NCBI RefSeq assembly: GCF_009938225.1 | Contig: NZ_AP019658.1 | Location: forward strand, 1,240,001 to 1,304,000 | Length of the DNA stretch: 64,000 nt | Source: Vibrio ponticus | Lineage (GTDB): Bacteria > Pseudomonadota > Gammaproteobacteria > Enterobacterales > Vibrionaceae | Direction of reading: 5' to 3' | Part shown: piece by piece, positions 17,471 through 27,308 of the stretch | How the letters are laid out: the number at the start of each line of letters is the position of its first letter | Position numbering within the stretch: the first letter of the stretch is position 1 | Translations under genes and position numbers: made by a program | The notes under the pieces: model-generated | What the model was told of the DNA's origin: nothing | Database searches by the model: none | Seen by the model: only the letters and a program-made list of their open reading frames with translations

Positions 17471-18367
17471 ATGAATAAATTAAACAAACTAACCAAATGG
17501 CGTCACGCAGGTAGCCTGCTTTCATGCCTATTTATCATTATCTCGATCTTCGCGCTTACAACGAAAGGGCTTAACTTCGGTCTTGATTTTACTGGCGGTA
17601 TGATTAGTGAAGTGCGCCTCGATAGCACACTCACTGCGCCAGAGATCCAAACCAAATTAGAAGCTGCATTACATCAGCCGGTTTCAGTCGTTGCCACAGG
17701 CGATCAAGGTCAATGGATGTTGCGTTACGCAGCGCCAGAGAATCTCGAGCAACAACCTGAAATTAAGCCGCTATTAGAAAGCTTCTCTAAACAAGTCGAA
17801 ATGCTCAACGTTAGCTTGGTTGGTCCACAAGTCGGTCAAGAGCTTGCCGAGCAAGGTGGTTTGGCAGTGCTGATCACCCTACTGGTGATCTTGGCTTACC
17901 TAAGCTTCCGCTTTGAGTGGCGTTTGGCTTCGGGTGCACTCCTCGCCCTAATGCACGATGTGTTTATTCTGCTTGGTTTCTTTGCTTTAACCGGATTGGA
18001 GTTTAATTTAACCGTACTCGCAGCCCTATTGGCGGTATTGGGTTACTCACTCAATGACTCAATCATCATCTCGGACCGCATTCGAGAACTATTAAAAGCC
18101 AACGTAAAACTGCCTATCGCTGAATTAAATAACCAAGCGATCCTCAATACCTTGTCACGTACCTTAATCACGTCTGGTACTACCTTGATCTCCGTGGTCT
18201 CTCTGTGGTTGCTTGGTGGTGAGCCGTTATACGGTTTCTCAGTCACTATGTTTATCGGCATTGTTGCTGGTACGTGGTCAACGATGACGATCGCAACGAT
18301 TATCCCTGAATTGGCGAAACTTGGTCCTCAACACTACGCGCCAGAGCCAATTTCAGACGCGCCATAA
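17471..18367 (+). CDS. secF2: Protein translocase subunit SecF (second copy type)
   Basis: A 298-aa partner of SecD. It shows NFGLDFTGGMISEV after the first membrane helix, a periplasmic domain with GPQVGQELAEQG, and five C-terminal helices including LTVLAALLAVLGYSLNDSIIISDRIRELL, the SecF counterpart of the proton/sodium path. It starts 2 bp after the secD2 stop with GAGGGTATAACT as ribosome-binding site, so the two are translationally linked. A strong terminator follows. Confidence 0.94.
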   Translation: MNKLNKLTKWRHAGSLLSCLFIIISIFALTTKGLNFGLDFTGGMISEVRLDSTLTAPEIQTKLEAALHQPVSVVATGDQGQWMLRYAAPENLEQQPEIKPLLESFSKQVEMLNVSLVGPQVGQELAEQGGLAVLITLLVILAYLSFRFEWRLASGALLALMHDVFILLGFFALTGLEFNLTVLAALLAVLGYSLNDSIIISDRIRELLKANVKLPIAELNNQAILNTLSRTLITSGTTLISVVSLWLLGGEPLYGFSVTMFIGIVAGTWSTMTIATIIPELAKLGPQHYAPEPISDAP

Positions 18368-18419
18368 ACAGACTAACTGCCAGTAAAGTCAGCCTCAAAA
18401 AATACGATAAAGTGCTAAG

Positions 18420-18450
18420 TAAAACAGACCCGATTGGGTCTGTTTTTTTG
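18420..18450 (+). terminator. Rho-independent terminator of secD2-secF2
   Basis: AAAACAGACCC-GATT-GGGTCTGTTTT stem with a T-run, 53 bp after the secF2 stop. Confidence 0.92.
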
Positions 18451-18477
18451 TCTCTCATTTCAGAAAAATCCATCGGC

Positions 18478-19905
18478 TCAGCGTAACAACAGCTTTGACA
18501 GTAATTGTTTAAAACGAGCTTGATGCTCGATAAGCCATCGAGCGCGCGGTAGCCATGACGGGGTCGTTAGAACGGTTTTCGCTTTCGAGAAAGTACGAAA
18601 ACCTTCCACACCATGATAATGCCCCATTCCAGCCTGACCAATACCGCCAAACGGTGCGTCCTTCGCTGACACGTGCAGCAAAGTGTCGTTAATGCACAAG
18701 CCACCACTGTGGGTTTGCTGGCGCACTTTTTCAATCAACCCTTTATCATTACTCATTAAATAGAGCGCCAATGGTCTTGGCTTATTCTCTATATACTCAA
18801 ACACTTGGTGAATATGGCGATAACCAATCACAGGTAAAATAGGTCCAAAGATCTCTTCTTTCATCACTAACATGCTGTCAGTAAGATTGGTGACTAAATG
18901 TGGCAACAAAACGCGATCTTGTGCGTCGGCTTCGATGGTATGAATATTTGCGCCCTTTGTTTTAGCATCTTCGAGATAACCGTTTAGACGCTCAAATTGG
19001 GCTTGATTAATCACTTTAGTTAGAGGCTGGCAAGGCTCAATAAATAGCTGTGAGAAACGCTGTAGGTAACATTCAACAAACGCTTGCTGCTTGTTTTCAG
19101 GTAGTAATACGTAATCTGGAGCAACACAAATTTGACCAGCGTTAATCGATTTACCCATCAAGATCGCATCGACGGATTTTTCGATATCCGCATCAGGCGC
19201 AATGATCACTGGCGACTTACCTCCCAACTCAAGAGTTACTGGCGTCAGGTTTTTTGCCGCCTCTTGCGCCACCAGCTTACCCACCTGAGTCGACCCCGTA
19301 AAAAGCAAATGATCAAATGGCAGCTGCGAAAAGTACTGAGCGATTTCCACATCGCCTTCCACCACATAGACATGGTTATCGACTTCAGAAAATACTTGGG
19401 TTAGCACTTGATTAGTATGCGGGGTATGTTCGCTCAACTTAACCATCACTCGATTACCCGCGGCAAGAGCCGTAGCAATCGGACCAATACTGAGAAAAAT
19501 TGGAAAGTTCCAAGGTACGATCACCCCAACCACACCCAGTGGCTGGTAGATGACTTCAAGCTTTGAAGGAGTGAGCATCAGCCCTGAACGACGTTTTGAG
19601 GGTTTCATCCATTGACGTAGGTGTTTACAACTATAGTTGATATGCTCTATCGCAGGCAGCAAGTCGCATATGACGCTATCAAACTCGCTGCGATAGCCAT
19701 AATCATCACTCAACGCTTGTTGTAACTGTGGCTGAAAGCGAAGCAAAGCCAGTTTCAGTTTTTCCAACAAGTTCAGTCTTAAAGATAAATTGGCATAAGG
19801 CTCGGTTTGATACAGCGCACTCATCTCTTCAAATAGAGCATTTAACTCCGCTTGCGATTTGACATGTGCCTTTTGCCAAAGATTCAGATCGACGACTTTC
19901 TCCAT
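18478..19905 (-). CDS. Coniferyl-aldehyde-dehydrogenase-type aldehyde dehydrogenase
   Basis: A 475-aa NAD(P)-dependent aldehyde dehydrogenase. Visible are the VGVIVPWNFPIFLSIGPI cofactor region, FTGSTQVGKLVAQEAA, the general base E in VTLELGGKSPVIIAPDADI, the catalytic cysteine in SINAGQICVAPDY, and FGPILPVIGY. The shortened N-terminus with a C-terminal membrane-like RARWLIEHQARFKQLLSKLLLR tail resembles class 3/coniferyl aldehyde dehydrogenases. Physiological substrates may be fatty or aromatic aldehydes. The gene stands alone; the start has AGGGTA upstream. Confidence 0.88.
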   Translation of the reverse strand: MEKVVDLNLWQKAHVKSQAELNALFEEMSALYQTEPYANLSLRLNLLEKLKLALLRFQPQLQQALSDDYGYRSEFDSVICDLLPAIEHINYSCKHLRQWMKPSKRRSGLMLTPSKLEVIYQPLGVVGVIVPWNFPIFLSIGPIATALAAGNRVMVKLSEHTPHTNQVLTQVFSEVDNHVYVVEGDVEIAQYFSQLPFDHLLFTGSTQVGKLVAQEAAKNLTPVTLELGGKSPVIIAPDADIEKSVDAILMGKSINAGQICVAPDYVLLPENKQQAFVECYLQRFSQLFIEPCQPLTKVINQAQFERLNGYLEDAKTKGANIHTIEADAQDRVLLPHLVTNLTDSMLVMKEEIFGPILPVIGYRHIHQVFEYIENKPRPLALYLMSNDKGLIEKVRQQTHSGGLCINDTLLHVSAKDAPFGGIGQAGMGHYHGVEGFRTFSKAKTVLTTPSWLPRARWLIEHQARFKQLLSKLLLR

Positions 19906-20007
19906 TACCCTACTTCACTTCTAAGCCTATACAGATAATTAACGCAGATTCTAGAGTGGTTTACTCTTGAGCGTGTTGTATAAGATTAGCCATTATTGAG
20001 TCAAAAA

Positions 20008-20439
20008 TCACTGGCGACGCATCATCCAAATGCCTTTACACGGACCATTAGTCAAAAACCAGCGTCCCTCAATCTGGTTGGCAACGGCTTGCGCTGAAAA
20101 TCGATAGTCCCATTGGCGATTGTTGGCATACAGTTGCAAATTGCCTTGCGTATCTATCCAACCCTGCAACAGCGTTCCGTTATAGGTCAGAATCAATTTG
20201 GCAAATCCATTTTTCACCGTGCCTGTCATCGTGGTGCGCTCACAAAGATTGTTACCGGTGACATCAATACGACGTCCTTGCCATTCTCCATCAAATTGCT
20301 GCGAAACTTCAAAATCCGCTTCATCAGGTAATTTCGGAAACCGATCAGGGTTATTTGACCCAAACCAACCGAATTGGCGCCCTGCGACCAATAGCAATCC
20401 AAACCCTATCGTTGTCGCGACCAACAGCACCTTCTTCAT
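20008..20439 (-). CDS. Hypothetical exported/membrane-anchored protein
   Basis: A 143-aa protein with an N-terminal hydrophobic segment (VLLVATTIGFGLLLVAGRQFGW) that may be an uncleaved anchor or a signal peptide. It is followed by a small predicted beta-rich domain (FDGEWQGRRIDVTGNNLCERT... TGTVKNGFAKLILTYNGTLLQGWID... IEGRWFLTNGPCKGIWMMRRQ). Two cysteines could form a disulfide. The repeated tryptophan-rich strands look like a lipocalin-like or avidin-like small barrel. AGAGGAGTAATTTGA supports the start. Function unknown. Confidence 0.7.
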   Translation of the reverse strand: MKKVLLVATTIGFGLLLVAGRQFGWFGSNNPDRFPKLPDEADFEVSQQFDGEWQGRRIDVTGNNLCERTTMTGTVKNGFAKLILTYNGTLLQGWIDTQGNLQLYANNRQWDYRFSAQAVANQIEGRWFLTNGPCKGIWMMRRQ

Positions 20440-20575
20440 TCAAATTACTCCTCTTCTACACAGAGCTAACTCTATCAATCACAACCAAGAGACGGAAAAC
20501 TAGCTGCGTGATGCGCACCGCATACCGATTAGCATTTGATAACTATCCCATCATTTACACCAATATTTCATTGTT

Positions 20576-21409
20576 TTATAGCAAACGTCGTCTTAAACCA
20601 GATTTCTCCAAAATGCGGGTCGAGATTTCTTCTACCGACAGTGCCGATGTATTGATATAGGGAATCGCTTCACGGCGGAACAGAGCCTCAACGCTGGCAA
20701 GCTCCGCTAAACATTGCTCACTGCTGGCGTAGTCGCTGCCCGCTAAACGATTTTCACGAATTTGCGTTAAACGCTCAGGATCGATGGTTAAGCCAAACAG
20801 TTTGTGGCGGTGAATTTCAAACTCAGGTAATAGGCGAAGACGACGGATGTCCTCTTCGATAAAGGGATAATTCACCACGCGCAAACCAAACTGCATTGCC
20901 ATATACAAGCTCGTTGGTGTCTTACCGCTGCGAGATACACCCAGCAAAATGATATCAGCCTTTTCTAACCCTTTTAGGGTGATGCCATCATCGTGTGCCA
21001 AGGTGTACTCAATTGCCGCAATACGATCAAAGTAAGTCTCTGAATCTTTGCTGACACTGCGAGACCGCTGCAACTTTGGTTCAGGGATTAAATTGGTATC
21101 GTTCTGCACTCGTTGCACCATGCTCTCGATCACATCGTAACAGTGAGCTGGTGCCTCTAGCAGCATTGCCTTTAGTTCAGGCAATACAATAGAGAAAAAA
21201 ACTAACGGCTTTTCGCCATTTTTTTGATATGAGTACTGGATTTCCTTTAACAAATTTGTCAACTTTTCTTCACTTTCTATGAAGGGGAAAGTTTTTTCAT
21301 TTGCTTTGAAAGGAAATTGACCCAGAACAACATGCCCTAAGGTCTCACATGTTATGGCGGTTCCGTCAGAAACATAGAATACATCACGACTTTGACTATT
21401 AATTTGCAT
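20576..21409 (-). CDS. ppsR: PpsR, bifunctional kinase/pyrophosphorylase regulating PEP synthase
   Basis: A 277-aa protein of the DUF299 family. In E. coli the homologue phosphorylates PEP synthase with ADP to inactivate it and reverses this with phosphate. The P-loop-like [18 protein letters not shown] is the family signature, with [20 protein letters not shown] downstream. The opening ([27 protein letters not shown]) is also typical. It is divergent from ppsA across 175 bp, the usual arrangement in gamma-proteobacteria. Confidence 0.95.
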   Translation of the reverse strand: MQINSQSRDVFYVSDGTAITCETLGHVVLGQFPFKANEKTFPFIESEEKLTNLLKEIQYSYQKNGEKPLVFFSIVLPELKAMLLEAPAHCYDVIESMVQRVQNDTNLIPEPKLQRSRSVSKDSETYFDRIAAIEYTLAHDDGITLKGLEKADIILLGVSRSGKTPTSLYMAMQFGLRVVNYPFIEEDIRRLRLLPEFEIHRHKLFGLTIDPERLTQIRENRLAGSDYASSEQCLAELASVEALFRREAIPYINTSALSVEEISTRILEKSGLRRRLL

Positions 21410-21584
21410 GTTTTATTTAAACTTTCAAAATTATTTGATTAGGATAGCCCCATAATACAAATAAATAACCCGAGCAGACTATTACGCTGAGCACAGCTTT
21501 GAAAATTTGTTAAAAATTTTTTGAGATCTCACGTAAACGTTTGCCATAAAACCCTACACAAAATGCTGCATTCTGGAGAAAGAC

Positions 21585-23954
21585 ATGCAAAACAATACCC
21601 TATGGTTTAATGGCCTATCCATGGAAGATGTTGATAAGGTTGGTGGCAAAAATGCCTCGCTGGGTGAGATGGTTTCCAACCTCTCTAAAGCAGGCGTTTC
21701 CGTTCCTAACGGATTCGCGACGACCTCTTATGCCTTTAACCAATTCCTAGACCATGACGGTCTTGACGATCGCATTCACCAACTACTGGATGAACTCGAC
21801 GTGAGTGACGTTGACGCGCTGCGTAAAACCGGTGCGCAAATTCGCCAATGGGTGTTAGATGCCCCTTTCCCAGCCGATTTAGAACAAGATATTCGTGCCA
21901 ATTATGAGGAACTGACAGCCGGCAAGCCTGAAATGTCGGTTGCAGTTCGCTCATCTGCAACTGCGGAAGACTTACCAGACGCTTCCTTCGCAGGTCAGCA
22001 AGAAACCTTTCTCAACGTTAAAGGTATCGACGCAGTATTAGAAGCGACCAAACACGTGTATGCCTCGCTGTTTAATGACCGTGCGATTTCATACCGCGTC
22101 CACCAAGGCTTTAACCATCGTGGTATTTCGCTTTCAGCGGGTATCCAATGTATGGTTCGTTCAGACAAAGCCTCTTCTGGGGTTATGTTCACTCTAGACA
22201 CTGAGTCGGGTTTTGACCAAGTGGTATTCATCACCTCTTCGTGGGGCTTAGGTGAAATGGTGGTTCAAGGCGCGGTGAACCCAGATGAGTTCTACGTTCA
22301 CAAGCCAATGCTTGAAGCTGGCCAGCATCCGATTGTGAAAAAGACCTTCGGATCGAAACAGATCAAAATGATCTACTCACCAAACCCGGAAATTGGTAAA
22401 CAAGTTGAAATCATCGATACCGATGAGCAAGAGCGCAACCAGTTCTCACTCAACGATGAAGAGATCAAAGAACTTGCCAAACAAGCGATGATCATCGAGC
22501 AGCACTACCAGCGTCCGATGGATATTGAGTGGGCAAAAGATGGTATCGATGGTCAGCTTTACATTGTGCAAGCTCGCCCTGAAACAGTGTGTTCCCAAAG
22601 CAACCAGAACGTGATTGAGCGTTACGAGCTAAACAACAAAGCGGAAGTACTACTGGAAGGTCGTGCGATTGGACAACGCATTGGTACGGGTCCTGTTCGC
22701 CTGGTCGATTCACTTGATCAAATGTCACTGGTACAAGATGGCGATGTATTGGTTACCGACATGACTGACCCTGATTGGGAACCAGTAATGAAAAAAGCCT
22801 CTGCCATTGTCACCAATCGCGGCGGTCGCACTTGTCACGCAGCCATCATTGCCCGTGAGTTGGGTATTCCTGCTATCGTTGGCTGCGGTAACGCAACGGA
22901 GCTGTTAGCCGATGGTTCGACTGTGACCGTTTCTTGTGCTGAAGGTGAAACTGGCTATGTTTACCAAGGCGAGTTGGACTTTGCCGTTAAACGCTCATCA
23001 GTAGACGAGCTACCACTGCTGCCAACCAAAGTGATGATGAACGTGGGTAACCCTGACCGAGCATTCGATTTTGCCCAAATCCCAAATGAAGGTGTGGGTC
23101 TTGCACGTTTAGAATTTATCATCAACAAGATGATTGGCATTCACCCGAAAGCACTGCTTAACTTCGATGCACAAAGCGATGAACTGAAAGCAGAGATCAG
23201 CCAACGCATTCGCGGCTACAAAGACCCTGTCGATTTTTACGTGAGTAAGCTGACCGAGGGTATTGCGACTATCGCGTCTGCGTTCTGGCCTAAGCGCGTT
23301 ATCGTACGTATGTCTGACTTCAAGTCAAACGAGTATGGCAACCTAATCGGCGGTAAAGAGTACGAACCACACGAAGAAAACCCAATGCTGGGCTTCCGTG
23401 GCGCTTCTCGCTATATCTCACCAGACTTTGAAGAGTGCTTTGAACTAGAAACACGTGCAATCAAACTTGTCCGTAATGAGATGGGACTGAAGAACGTTGA
23501 AATCATGATCCCATTTGTACGTACTACCGATGAAGCCGCTTCGGTTATTGATCTGCTGGGTAAATTTGATTTGCGTCGTGGTGACCAAGGCTTAAAAGTA
23601 ATCATGATGTGTGAGCTACCTTCAAACGCAATTTTAGCGGAAGAGTTCCTTAAGCACTTTGATGGCTTCTCAATTGGTTCAAACGACATGACTCAGCTCA
23701 CTCTTGGCTTAGACCGTGACTCTGGTGATGTCGCCTATCTATTTGATGAGCGCAACCCAGCGGTGAAAGCTATGTTGAAGATGGCCATTGATGCCGCCAC
23801 AAAAGCGGGCAAATATGTCGGTATTTGTGGTCAAGGTCCATCGGATCACGATGATCTTGCTCAGTGGTTAATGGAGCAAGGTATTAGTTCGGTATCACTA
23901 AACCCAGACACCGTTATCGATACCTGGCTTAAGTTGAGCAAAGTCGGTCAATAA
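21585..23954 (+). CDS. ppsA: Phosphoenolpyruvate synthase
   Basis: A 789-aa enzyme converting pyruvate, ATP and water to PEP, AMP and phosphate during gluconeogenesis. The N-terminal ATP-grasp domain includes [28 protein letters not shown]. The mobile phosphohistidine domain has [21 protein letters not shown] with catalytic H418. The C-terminal pyruvate/PEP barrel includes [18 protein letters not shown] and CGQGPSDH. Length and motifs match E. coli PpsA. The start has TCTGGAGAAAGAC. Its regulator gene is divergent upstream. Confidence 0.97.
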   Translation: MQNNTLWFNGLSMEDVDKVGGKNASLGEMVSNLSKAGVSVPNGFATTSYAFNQFLDHDGLDDRIHQLLDELDVSDVDALRKTGAQIRQWVLDAPFPADLEQDIRANYEELTAGKPEMSVAVRSSATAEDLPDASFAGQQETFLNVKGIDAVLEATKHVYASLFNDRAISYRVHQGFNHRGISLSAGIQCMVRSDKASSGVMFTLDTESGFDQVVFITSSWGLGEMVVQGAVNPDEFYVHKPMLEAGQHPIVKKTFGSKQIKMIYSPNPEIGKQVEIIDTDEQERNQFSLNDEEIKELAKQAMIIEQHYQRPMDIEWAKDGIDGQLYIVQARPETVCSQSNQNVIERYELNNKAEVLLEGRAIGQRIGTGPVRLVDSLDQMSLVQDGDVLVTDMTDPDWEPVMKKASAIVTNRGGRTCHAAIIARELGIPAIVGCGNATELLADGSTVTVSCAEGETGYVYQGELDFAVKRSSVDELPLLPTKVMMNVGNPDRAFDFAQIPNEGVGLARLEFIINKMIGIHPKALLNFDAQSDELKAEISQRIRGYKDPVDFYVSKLTEGIATIASAFWPKRVIVRMSDFKSNEYGNLIGGKEYEPHEENPMLGFRGASRYISPDFEECFELETRAIKLVRNEMGLKNVEIMIPFVRTTDEAASVIDLLGKFDLRRGDQGLKVIMMCELPSNAILAEEFLKHFDGFSIGSNDMTQLTLGLDRDSGDVAYLFDERNPAVKAMLKMAIDAATKAGKYVGICGQGPSDHDDLAQWLMEQGISSVSLNPDTVIDTWLKLSKVGQ

Positions 23955-23992
23955 TCACGCCCACTCACAAAAAGAGTGAAAATCGATAAGAT

Positions 23993-24019
23993 TAAGCCCC
24001 TGATTTCAGGGGCTTTTCC
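23993..24019 (+). terminator. Rho-independent terminator of ppsA
   Basis: AAGCCCCTGA-TT-TCAGGGGCTT stem followed by TTCCT, 40 bp after the ppsA stop. Confidence 0.85.
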
Positions 24020-24090
24020 TAGGTACTACTTTTTCCCGATAAATAGACCTAATTCAATACCTATCGCTGTATATATAGTTATGGGTATCG

Positions 24091-24429
24091 CTATTTCTTA
24101 GTTTGAAATAACGCTGTACCGCTTTTATCTTGATTCGACCAAAAATTAATATTGAACTGCGCGTCTTCACTCATCTCAATACGGTGCCAGTACTGAGGTG
24201 GGCTAGTAGCAAATTGCCCTGCATTAATCACCACGGTCATTTCAGGTTCCGTCGCATACTCATCAGCGAACCCATAATACGTTACGACGCCCTCCATAAC
24301 GCATATCTGACCAAATACACCTTGAGCGGTATTATGGTGAGTGAGCAATGCACTAGGTACTGTCGCTTTAGTAAAAAATGGCGTAGAACGTTGAACCGTC
24401 CAATCTTTTGGAATGCGTAGATGTGACAT
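24091..24429 (-). CDS. YeaR-like DUF1971 protein in the norVW operon
   Basis: A 112-aa cupin-like protein: LRIPKDWTVQRSTPFFTKATVPSALL, HHNTAQGVFGQICVMEGVVTYYGFADE, FATSPPQYWHRIEMSEDAQFNINFW. This is the DUF1971 family, which includes E. coli YeaR. The E. coli gene is induced by nitrate and nitric oxide; that is knowledge of the homologue. Here the gene sits 29 bp after norW on the same strand, with an AGGGGATCAAT ribosome-binding site, so it should be induced with norVW. It may sense, bind or help detoxify a nitrogen species. A longer frame to 24462 would overlap norW. Confidence 0.85.
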   Translation of the reverse strand: MSHLRIPKDWTVQRSTPFFTKATVPSALLTHHNTAQGVFGQICVMEGVVTYYGFADEYATEPEMTVVINAGQFATSPPQYWHRIEMSEDAQFNINFWSNQDKSGTALFQTKK

Positions 24430-24458
24430 ATTGATCCCCTTATCTAATTTACTGTCGT

Positions 24459-25610
24459 TCACGATGTAGACGCTGAGGTAGATAGCTCTCTAAGCAAAGG
24501 GAAAGCCTGCGTCACTTGTTCTCCACTGACGACAAAGCCTGTCAGCTGGTTATTGGCATTTTCTGCTTTTGCAACAATCCCGCCTTTGGAAAACTGCACA
24601 CTCCAAGTCTCAACTTGAGCGAAACTGCCCGCCAATTGGATTGGATAACTGGGCGTTTTTACTTTCACCATCATTGGCGGCAATACTAAGCGCGCCTCCT
24701 CGCCCAGCAACTGTTTAGCCAGTACATTAGCGCTTAATACGATGGGTTGCAGATAAGGAAGCACCTTCCCTTCTATCTCAGCGCAATCGCCCAAGGCATA
24801 CACATTGGTTACGGAAGTTTGCAGTTGAAGGTTAACGCAGATACCTTGATTGATTGCGATACCTGCCTCTCTTGCCAATGTGGTATTGGCTCGCAACCCT
24901 GCAGCACAAATTACCGCATCAGTGGCGATAGTATGTCCATTACTCAAGGTTACCACCTTAGAACCATTGGCATAATTCACCTCTGAGACACTGCGGCTAA
25001 GCCGCAACTTGATACCTTGCTGAATAAGATGATGCTCTAGAGGCAGCGCCACAAACTCGGGCAGTAAGTTTGCCAGTAAGCGCGTATTGGGTTCGACAAT
25101 ACTCACCTCTTTACCACTGCTCGCCAGATCCATCGCAAGCTCAACACCAATCAAGCCGCCGCCGATGACTAGAACTCGTTTAGCATCGCTTAATCTTGCT
25201 TCAACCGCTTGATACTCTTGCAGCGAGTTTAAGGTAATCACTTCTTGCACCGCATCACCTAGCATTGGCGGCACGAAGGCTTGTGCCCCGGTCGCAAACA
25301 CCAATTTGGCATACGGATAAGTGCAGCCATTCACCACGATTTGTTGTGTTTGAGTATCGATACGTTCAACCACGCTATGGCTGAAAAGTTCAATACTATG
25401 CTGCTGGGCAAACTCTTGCGCCGTTTTTACCACTAGATCTCGTGCGGTTTGTTGCTTACTAAACACATGGCTAAGATCTGGCTTATTGTATTCAGCACCG
25501 TCATCAGCAGTAAACACTTGAATCGGGCTTAAGGCGTCGAGACGGCGCACGGACTTAACTAGCTGATAAGCTGCAAAGCCGCTACCAATAATAACAATCG
25601 GTGCTTTCAT
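24459..25610 (-). CDS. norW: NorW, NADH:flavorubredoxin reductase
   Basis: A 383-aa FAD-dependent reductase that passes electrons from NADH to the rubredoxin domain of NorV. It has the FAD-binding start APIVIIGSGFAAYQLVKSVR, the NADH-binding KRVLVIGGGLIGVELAMDLASSG, and the second FAD motif TSVTNVYALGDCAEIEG. Start 25610 is set by AAGGAGGGCGAG, 10 bp after the norV stop; the frame runs on upstream inside norV but that is not coding for this protein. Length matches E. coli NorW (377 aa). Confidence 0.95.
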   Translation of the reverse strand: MKAPIVIIGSGFAAYQLVKSVRRLDALSPIQVFTADDGAEYNKPDLSHVFSKQQTARDLVVKTAQEFAQQHSIELFSHSVVERIDTQTQQIVVNGCTYPYAKLVFATGAQAFVPPMLGDAVQEVITLNSLQEYQAVEARLSDAKRVLVIGGGLIGVELAMDLASSGKEVSIVEPNTRLLANLLPEFVALPLEHHLIQQGIKLRLSRSVSEVNYANGSKVVTLSNGHTIATDAVICAAGLRANTTLAREAGIAINQGICVNLQLQTSVTNVYALGDCAEIEGKVLPYLQPIVLSANVLAKQLLGEEARLVLPPMMVKVKTPSYPIQLAGSFAQVETWSVQFSKGGIVAKAENANNQLTGFVVSGEQVTQAFPLLRELSTSASTS

Positions 25611-25620
25611 CTCGCCCTCC

Positions 25621-27120
25621 TTAACCTTGGTACTCAACAAACACATCTTTGCCCAAATGACACTCTGGACATAGGAAGTAATCCGGCACATCAGACCAAA
25701 CTGTTCCGGGCTCAATGCCTTGGTTCGGCTCTCCTTGCGCAGGGTCATACACCCAATTACATACCGTGCATACCATACATTGGCAGTTATCTGGATGCAC
25801 TTGAACACTCGCTTTATCTGATTCAACGACCACAACAGATTGGGTAGTCTCTTGGACGACTGGTTGCTCTGCATTGATTTGGCGAGTAAACGAAGAGGGA
25901 TTAACCACTGAATGAGTTAGCTCTTTTGTTGCCCATAGCTTAGCTATGTTCTGACCGTGTTCGCGACATTCACGCATCGCTTTACCATCAGGTCGCCATT
26001 TCGTTTTCAGGCTTAACGCGGTTTCAAAACCAGCATCAGTTAAACGAGCATGAATACGGTCTACCGCCCCACCATTCCAACCGTAACTACCAAACGCTGC
26101 TGCTTTCTTTGCTTTAAAGCGAAGCCCAGTGATCTCCTCTAACATGCCGGCGATCTTAGGCATCATCACATTGTTCATGGTTGATGAGCCAACCAAGATG
26201 CCTTTCGAGCGAAATACATTCGCCAGAATTTCATTTTTATCCTGCTTCGAAACGTTGAAGACTTTAACCGCAACACCAGGATCAACATCGTGGATACCCT
26301 GAGCGATAGCATCTGCCATCATGCGAGTATTATTAGACATCGAGTCATAGAAAATGGTAATGCGGTCTTCTTGATAGTTGTCTGCCCACTCTAAGTACTG
26401 CTCGATTATTTGGACTGGGTTCTCACGCCAAACAATACCGTGTGATGTGGCTATCATGTCGACGGGCAAATTGAAACTGAGTACCTCTTTAATCTTAGCG
26501 GTCACTAAGCTGCTAAATGGCGTCAGAATATTTGAGTAATAACGTAAGCACTGTTCCATCAACTCATTTTGATCCACTTCGTCATTAAACAACCGCTCAT
26601 CGCAGTAATGCTGACCAAATGCATCATTACTGAATAGCACAGCATCACCAGTTAGGTAGGTCATCATGCTGTCTGGCCAATGCAGCATTGGCGCTTCAAC
26701 AAAGATCAGTTGCTTACCGTTACCAATATCAATACTGTCACCTGTTTTGACGGTTTTGAAATTCCATTCCGGGTGATGGTGATGACCAACAATCGAGTCA
26801 ATCGCCGCTTCAGTACAGTAAATCGGCGTATTAGGGATTCTTTCCATCAAGGCAGATAACGCACCTGAATGGTCTTCTTCAGCATGGTTGATTACAATAA
26901 AGTCAATGGTATTCAAATCGACTTCCATCGCTAAATTTTGAATAAACTGCTGGCTAAATCGATGGTCAACCGTATCAATCAGGACTGTTTTTTCTTCACG
27001 GATTAGGTAACTATTGTAACTCGTGCCTTTGGTCATTTTATATTCGGTTCCGTGGAACTCTTGAACTTCCCAGTCGCGTTGACCAACCCAATGAACGTTG
27101 TTTTTTACGTGAATTGTCAT
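25621..27120 (-). CDS. norV: NorV, anaerobic nitric oxide reductase flavorubredoxin
   Basis: A 499-aa cytoplasmic enzyme reducing nitric oxide to nitrous oxide. The N-terminal metallo-beta-lactamase-like domain carries the di-iron ligands H79, E81, D83 and H84 in [13 protein letters not shown] flavodoxin domain follows ([21 protein letters not shown]... [10 protein letters not shown]). The C-terminal rubredoxin domain has two CxxC pairs ([12 protein letters not shown] and FLCPECH). I chose the ATG at 27120, with GAGGC upstream and the usual [13 protein letters not shown] opening. It is first in the operon norV-norW-DUF1971, under a sigma-54 promoter. Confidence 0.97.
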   Translation of the reverse strand: MTIHVKNNVHWVGQRDWEVQEFHGTEYKMTKGTSYNSYLIREEKTVLIDTVDHRFSQQFIQNLAMEVDLNTIDFIVINHAEEDHSGALSALMERIPNTPIYCTEAAIDSIVGHHHHPEWNFKTVKTGDSIDIGNGKQLIFVEAPMLHWPDSMMTYLTGDAVLFSNDAFGQHYCDERLFNDEVDQNELMEQCLRYYSNILTPFSSLVTAKIKEVLSFNLPVDMIATSHGIVWRENPVQIIEQYLEWADNYQEDRITIFYDSMSNNTRMMADAIAQGIHDVDPGVAVKVFNVSKQDKNEILANVFRSKGILVGSSTMNNVMMPKIAGMLEEITGLRFKAKKAAAFGSYGWNGGAVDRIHARLTDAGFETALSLKTKWRPDGKAMRECREHGQNIAKLWATKELTHSVVNPSSFTRQINAEQPVVQETTQSVVVVESDKASVQVHPDNCQCMVCTVCNWVYDPAQGEPNQGIEPGTVWSDVPDYFLCPECHLGKDVFVEYQG

Positions 27121-27166
27121 AATTACAGCCTCAGATAACAAATAATCAAAAATATTGTCTTAGCTA

Positions 27167-27184
27167 TTGCATCGTGTGTGCCAA
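27167..27184 (-). promoter_or_regulatory. Sigma-54 promoter of norV
   Basis: On the reverse strand TTGGCACACACGATGCAA: the -24 GG and -12 GC doublets are separated by exactly 10 nt. This fits the sigma-54 consensus (TGGCAC-N5-TTGCW) and lies about 45-65 bp before the norV start. It is consistent with NorR being a sigma-54 activator. Confidence 0.85.
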
Positions 27185-27236
27185 GTTTTTATATCGAATA
27201 AATTCAGATGCTTAACCAAAAACAAATCACCAAAAG

Positions 27237-27249
27237 TGTCTTATTGACA
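27237..27249. promoter_or_regulatory. NorR-type binding site 1
   Basis: TGTCttattGACA, a perfect inverted repeat that fits the GT-(N7)-AC NorR core known from E. coli. It lies about 55 bp upstream of the norV -24 element, a normal enhancer position. Confidence 0.78.
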
Positions 27250-27260
27250 CAGTTGAATTT

Positions 27261-27273
27261 TGTTATTAAGACA
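27261..27273. promoter_or_regulatory. NorR-type binding site 2
   Basis: TGTTattaaGACA, the same layout with one mismatch. Its centre lies 24 bp from site 1. Confidence 0.72.
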
Positions 27274-27280
27274 CTACAAT

Positions 27281-27293
27281 TGTCATATGGACA
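27281..27293. promoter_or_regulatory. NorR-type binding site 3
   Basis: TGTCatatgGACA, a perfect half-site pair with a 5-bp spacer. Its centre lies 20 bp from site 2 and its end is 15 bp before the norR start, so NorR may also repress its own gene. Confidence 0.76.
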
Positions 27294-27308
27294 CAGACGG
27301 TATTCATC

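Noticed and set aside
25611..25874. N-terminal extension of norW into norV
   Set aside because: A strong ribosome-binding site at 25610 and the FAD-binding start define the true N-terminus; the extension is out of frame inside the NorV rubredoxin region.
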